The notes beneath the pieces are model-generated. The model made no database searches. It had not been told where the DNA came from and was given only the letters and a program-made list of their open reading frames with translations. From assembly GCA_003142595.1 (NCBI GenBank), contig PLMU01000009.1, positions 17,664 through 81,663 of the forward strand: a DNA stretch of 64,000 bases. The letters are read 5' to 3'. Numbering within the stretch: position 1 is the first letter of the stretch; every line of letters begins with the position of its first letter. Position numbers and translations under genes: made by a program. Below, piece after piece: positions 60,199 through 64,000 of this stretch. The DNA is from Phycisphaerales bacterium (GTDB taxonomy: Bacteria; Planctomycetota; Phycisphaerae; Sedimentisphaerales; UBA12454).

Positions 60199-62112
60199 AT
60201 GCCCGAACAGGTAAAAAAAACTCTTGTCCTTTCTATTTATTTCGCCTTAGCAATCAGTGCATTGCTGGTCTTCTGGCAGGTCAGGAATTTCGATTTCGTC
60301 AATTACGATGACGATTTATATGTATATGAAAATCAGCATATTGTAAGCGGCCTGACTTTCGACAATATCAAATGGGCTCTTACCAGCGGCCAGGCCGTTA
60401 ACTGGCACCCTTTGACCTGGCTTTCGCTTATGCTCGATTGTCAGTTATTCGGCCCCAACGCAGGCAGAATGCATCTCGTAAATGTGCTTTTGCACATTGT
60501 AAATACTTTGCTGCTCTTTATGGTTCTTAAAAAAATGACCGGCGATCTTTGGCCAAGCGCATTTGTGGCAGCTCTCTTTGCGCTCCACCCGATGCATGTC
60601 GAATCGGTCGCCTGGATTACAGAACGCAAGGATGTCCTCAGCACGTTATTCTGGCTGCTGACGATGGCTGCATATCTGCGGTATGTTAAACGGCCCGGTG
60701 TCCCCAGTTATCTGCTGACACTGTTTGTTTTTGCGTTAGGTCTTATGTCAAAACCTATGCTGGTTACTCTTCCCTTTGTGCTTTTACTTTTGGACTATTG
60801 GCCGCTGGAGCGTATAAAACATTTTGATCCGCAGGACACCTTACGGCGCAGGCAGGTTATTTATCATTTGGTTTTAGAAAAGATTCCTTTCTTTGCGCTT
60901 TCGGTCATCTCGAGCGTAATCACCTTTTTAGTTCAGCGAAGCAGCGGCGTGGTGGTGGGCATCAATATCATTTCTTTGAACAACAGGATTGCCAACGCCT
61001 TCTTATCATACGCAGAATATATGGTTAAATTGTTTCGCCCGCAAAATCTGGCGGCATTTTATCCTTTGAACGCTGCCGCAAGTTTCTCATTCTGGCGGGT
61101 GGCGATGTGTGTTTTGTTGTTGTTTGTTATATCCATTTTTGTAATTCAGCTTGGGCGAAAACAAAAGTATTTGCCCGTGGGCTGGTTCTGGTTTGTCGGA
61201 ACACTCATACCAGTTATCGGCATTGTTCAGGTCGGTGCGCAGGCATATGCCGACCGTTATACCTATATTCCATATATAGGTCTATTCATAATGCTTGCAT
61301 GGGGTTTGCCGCAGCTTCTTTCAAAATGGCCGCAGCGGAAAATCGCTCTCGGCTTATCTATGGTGATTGTGCTGACGACCCTCGGAATATGCGCTCATCG
61401 GCAGACAAGCTATTGGAAAAACAGCGTTACCCTTTTTTCGCACGCCATCGAGGTAACGCAAAACAATCATCTTGCGTACAATAATCTTGGCAATGCTTAC
61501 GCCATACTTGGCCGCTTGCCCGAGGCTATGGAGGACTTCAAACAGGCCATAAAAATCAAGCCGGATTATGCCGAACCACTTGATGCTCTTGGTGTTGCCT
61601 ATGCCAGACTTGGTCGCTTCGCCGAGGCGATAGAGGCCTCTAAGCAGGCCATAAGAATCAAGCCCGATTTAGCCGATGCACACGAAAATCTTGGCAATGC
61701 CTACTGCGGCCTTGGCCGTTATCAAGATGCTGTAGAATCCTATGAACAAGCTATCAGGATAAAGCCGGATAATGCCGGGGCACACTATAATCTTGGCAAT
61801 GCCTGCTGTGCCCTTGGCCGCTGGCCCGAGGCGATAGAGGCATTCGGTCAGGCCGTAAGAATCAATCCGGATTACGCAGAAGCATATACTAATCTCGGCA
61901 TTGTTTACCGCAGACTTGGACGCTTCATCGAGGCGATAGACGCCTATAAGCAGGCTATAAAAATCAAGCCGGATTTAGCCGAAACACACTATAATCTTGG
62001 CATTGCTTACCTGGCGATAGGTGACAAAAATTCCGCTATGGCAGAATATAATATTCTGAAATATTTGAACTCAGAAATGGCAGATAAACTCTTAAATCAG
62101 ATTAACAAATGA
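60199..62112 (+). CDS. TMTC-like membrane protein with C-terminal TPRs (copy 2)
   Basis: 637 residues, closely related to the first copy through the membrane domain (NFDFVNYDDDLYVYENQ; NWHPLTWLSLMLDCQLFG; HPMHVESVAWITERKDVLS; QAYADRYTYIPYIGLF). The TPR tail is longer: six units, for example YAEPLDALGVAYARLGRFAEAIEASKQAIRIKPD, before a similar final helix (AIGDKNSAMAEYNILK). The gene begins 11 bp after copy 1, with the same ACCTATGCC start region. Differences in TPR number suggest unequal recombination between 102-bp DNA repeats. Confidence 0.75.
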   Translation: MPEQVKKTLVLSIYFALAISALLVFWQVRNFDFVNYDDDLYVYENQHIVSGLTFDNIKWALTSGQAVNWHPLTWLSLMLDCQLFGPNAGRMHLVNVLLHIVNTLLLFMVLKKMTGDLWPSAFVAALFALHPMHVESVAWITERKDVLSTLFWLLTMAAYLRYVKRPGVPSYLLTLFVFALGLMSKPMLVTLPFVLLLLDYWPLERIKHFDPQDTLRRRQVIYHLVLEKIPFFALSVISSVITFLVQRSSGVVVGINIISLNNRIANAFLSYAEYMVKLFRPQNLAAFYPLNAAASFSFWRVAMCVLLLFVISIFVIQLGRKQKYLPVGWFWFVGTLIPVIGIVQVGAQAYADRYTYIPYIGLFIMLAWGLPQLLSKWPQRKIALGLSMVIVLTTLGICAHRQTSYWKNSVTLFSHAIEVTQNNHLAYNNLGNAYAILGRLPEAMEDFKQAIKIKPDYAEPLDALGVAYARLGRFAEAIEASKQAIRIKPDLADAHENLGNAYCGLGRYQDAVESYEQAIRIKPDNAGAHYNLGNACCALGRWPEAIEAFGQAVRINPDYAEAYTNLGIVYRRLGRFIEAIDAYKQAIKIKPDLAETHYNLGIAYLAIGDKNSAMAEYNILKYLNSEMADKLLNQINK

Positions 62113-62123
62113 AAATATAACCT

Positions 62124-64000
62124 ATGCCCCAACAGATAAGAAAAACTCTTGTCCTTTCGATTTATTTCGCCTTGGCAGTCAGTGCGTTGCTGGTCTTCTG
62201 GCAGGTAAGGAATTTCGATTTCGTCAATTATGACGATAATGAATATGTATATGAAAATCCTCACGTTCTAAACGGCCTGACTGCAGGCGACGTCTCTTGG
62301 GCTTTTACGACCGGCCACGCGGGAAACTGGCATCCTTTGACCTGGCTTTCGCTTATGCTCGATTGTCAGTTATTCGGCCCCGGTCCCGCAGGTTTTCATC
62401 TTACTAATCTTTTTTTTCACATCGCAAACACTTTACTTCTTTTCCTTGTCCTCAAACAAATGACAAATACGATTTGGCAAAGTGCCTTTGTGGCAGCTCT
62501 CTTTGCGCTGCATCCAATGCATGTCGAATCGGTGGCTTGGATTGCTGAGCGAAAAGATGTATTAAGCACCTTTTTCTGGATTTTGGCAATGTGGGCATAT
62601 CTGCGGTATGTCAAACAGCCGAATATTATTCGCTATCTGCTGACACTATTAATTTTCGCTTTGGGTCTAATGGCAAAACCAATGCTCGTTACTTTGCCTT
62701 TTGTATTTCTTCTGCTGGACTATTGGCCGCTGGAGCGAAAAATATCCCGGCGTCTGCTGGCGGAAAAAATTCCTTTTATTGTTCTTTCGATTGCTTCGAG
62801 CGTCATCGCCTTTCTTACCCAGCAAAGCAGCAGGTTGGTAACGTCATTTGCCCAGTTCCCTTTAAAGTTTCGCATCAGCAACGCCTTTATCTCTTATATG
62901 AAATATATAGAAAAATTGTTTCGCCCAAGTCGCCTGGCCGTGTTTTATCCGCATCCCTATGAAACCGTATCTGTTTCATATGTTGTAATATCAGTTATTC
63001 TGCTATTGGCCGTAACGATTTTCATAATTCGTTTCGCCAAACTCCATCGATATCTGGTTACCGGCTGGTTCTGGTATCTTGGAACGCTCATACCCGTCAT
63101 TGGCATTGTTCAGGTCGGTTCGCAGGCCTATGCCGACCGTTATACTTATGTCCCGTATATAGGCCTGTTTCTAATGCTTGCATGGGGATTGCCGCAGATT
63201 CTTTCGAAATTAATTTATCGGAAAATCGTTCTGGGCTTATCGATGATAATTGTGCTGGCGACCCTCGGAATATGCGCCCATCGACAGGCAAACTATTGGA
63301 AAAACAGCTTTACACTTTTTTCGCACACAATCGAGGTAACACAAAACAATTGGCTCGCATATAGTAATCTTGGCAATGCTTACGCCAGGCTTGGCCGCGG
63401 CACCGAAGCGATAGATGCCTATAAGCAGACTATAAAGATCAATCCGGATTTAGCCACGGTACACTATAATCTTGGCAATGTTTACAGCAAACTTGCTCGC
63501 TACCCCGAGGCGATAAATGCCTATAAGCAGGCTATAAAAATTAAGCCGGATTTAGTAGAGGCACACTATAATCTTGGCAATGCCTGCTACGCCCTTGGCC
63601 GCTACCCCGAGGCGATAAATGCCTTCGAGCAGGCCGTCAGAATCAAGCCGGATTACGCCGATGCATATTATAATCTTGGCCTTGCTTATGCTGCCCTTGG
63701 TCGCTATGCCGAGGCAATAGAAGCCTATAATCAGGTCATAAAAATCAAACCGGATTTAGCCGAATTGTATACTAATCTCGGCGTTGCTTACGGCAAGCTT
63801 GGTCGCTTGGCCGAGGCAATAGATACTTTTAAGCAGGCCATAAGAATCAAGCCGGATTTAGCCGATGCACATTATAATCTTGGCCTTGCTTACGGCAAAC
63901 TTGGCCGCAGCACCGAGGCGATAGAGGCCTATAAAAATGCCGTAAGAATCAAGCCGAATTACGCTGAGGCGCACAAAAATCTTGGCGTTGCTTACCTGGC
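62124..64000 (+). CDS. TMTC-like membrane protein with C-terminal TPRs (copy 3, partial)
   Basis: Begins at ATG 62124, 11 bp after copy 2, and continues in frame to the window end, so the stop lies beyond 64000. At least 625 residues: the membrane domain again has NFDFVNYDDNEYVYENP, GNWHPLTWLSLMLDC, HPMHVESVAWIAERKDV and QAYADRYTYVPYIGLF. At least seven TPR units follow, more than in the preceding copies. The final helix seen in the other copies has only begun (GVAYLA). Three paralogues in a row with 4, 6 and 7 or more repeats form a clear series. Confidence 0.75.
   Translation, partial: MPQQIRKTLVLSIYFALAVSALLVFWQVRNFDFVNYDDNEYVYENPHVLNGLTAGDVSWAFTTGHAGNWHPLTWLSLMLDCQLFGPGPAGFHLTNLFFHIANTLLLFLVLKQMTNTIWQSAFVAALFALHPMHVESVAWIAERKDVLSTFFWILAMWAYLRYVKQPNIIRYLLTLLIFALGLMAKPMLVTLPFVFLLLDYWPLERKISRRLLAEKIPFIVLSIASSVIAFLTQQSSRLVTSFAQFPLKFRISNAFISYMKYIEKLFRPSRLAVFYPHPYETVSVSYVVISVILLLAVTIFIIRFAKLHRYLVTGWFWYLGTLIPVIGIVQVGSQAYADRYTYVPYIGLFLMLAWGLPQILSKLIYRKIVLGLSMIIVLATLGICAHRQANYWKNSFTLFSHTIEVTQNNWLAYSNLGNAYARLGRGTEAIDAYKQTIKINPDLATVHYNLGNVYSKLARYPEAINAYKQAIKIKPDLVEAHYNLGNACYALGRYPEAINAFEQAVRIKPDYADAYYNLGLAYAALGRYAEAIEAYNQVIKIKPDLAELYTNLGVAYGKLGRLAEAIDTFKQAIRIKPDLADAHYNLGLAYGKLGRSTEAIEAYKNAVRIKPNYAEAHKNLGVAYL

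Noticed and set aside
1..64000. CRISPR array, tRNA genes, IS elements
   Set aside because: No regularly spaced repeats, no recognisable tRNA arm sets and no transposase were seen. A computational tRNA or CRISPR search was not possible here.

Overview
The window looks like chromosomal DNA of a planctomycete, most likely class Phycisphaerae (possibly a Sedimentisphaerales-like lineage). This is an inference. It rests on three tandem exported proteins with type I dockerin tails, a PEP-CTERM protein, a long-leader pseudopilin, and a dnaA gene with no dnaN beside it. Base composition is moderate with AT-rich intergenic DNA. Genes run on both strands, mostly in short operons with overlapping start and stop codons.

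Layout. 0-9 kb: citrate synthase; a minus-strand operon of arsC, a membrane-anchored protein, trxB and a GT-C-like membrane protein; a BaiN/YhiN-type flavoprotein divergent from a MATE exporter; and the RNase P RNA gene (minus strand, 8673-9018). 9.2-10.7 kb: an orphan phage terminase large subunit behind its own sigma70-like promoter, broken by one in-frame amber codon. 11-20.9 kb: a PAS-LuxR regulator, three dockerin proteins, an alginate-export-type porin, a pseudopilin pair, a terminase-small-like gene, a PEP-CTERM protein and a small exported protein. 21-26.7 kb: phage-type replication and ParB-like genes, a phospholipase D/cardiolipin-synthase-like lipoprotein, a DUF4239-like membrane protein, and an HTH - ABC ATPase - GNAT operon resembling a split COG2401 protein. 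26.9-42 kb: FHA-GAF protein, DUF438/hemerythrin protein, Doc-type toxin-antitoxin pair, HAD phosphatase, GDPD, RlmN, phosphomannomutase, LarA-like racemase, an envelope lipoprotein operon (CsgG/FlgT-like, LpoB-like, YcfL-like, COG3014-like), M48 protease, MenA-like prenyltransferase, DUF985 cupin and a ferritin-like protein. 42.2-52.6 kb: one plus-strand phage structural operon (portal, scaffold-like, SU10/DUF5309-type capsid, adaptor, tail, hub and fibre-like genes, small membrane proteins). 52.7-64 kb: REC-GGDEF-HD-GYP regulator, dnaA, ftsY, a small promoter-to-terminator unit with a 34-residue ORF, hldD, and three tandem TMTC-like membrane/TPR proteins, the last running off the window.

The most interesting theme is the phage-derived material. 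Packaging, ParB-like, replication-like, ATPase/GNAT and virion genes that would normally sit together occur as five islands across 43 kb, separated by ordinary chromosomal genes. No integrase, endolysin, tape measure or att site was recognised. Three of these genes carry single lesions (amber in terL; one-base deletions in a head-tail gene and in the ABC ATPase), while neighbouring host genes are intact. The structural operon has a repeated 12-bp motif, one copy inside its putative promoter spacer. This could be a dismembered prophage in decay, a domesticated particle (gene-transfer-agent-like), or partly an artefact of sequence errors in G runs. Sequence alone cannot decide.

Start codons were moved from the longest possible ORF to the site with the best ribosome-binding sequence where there was reason to. 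Family names come from recognised motifs, not database searches.
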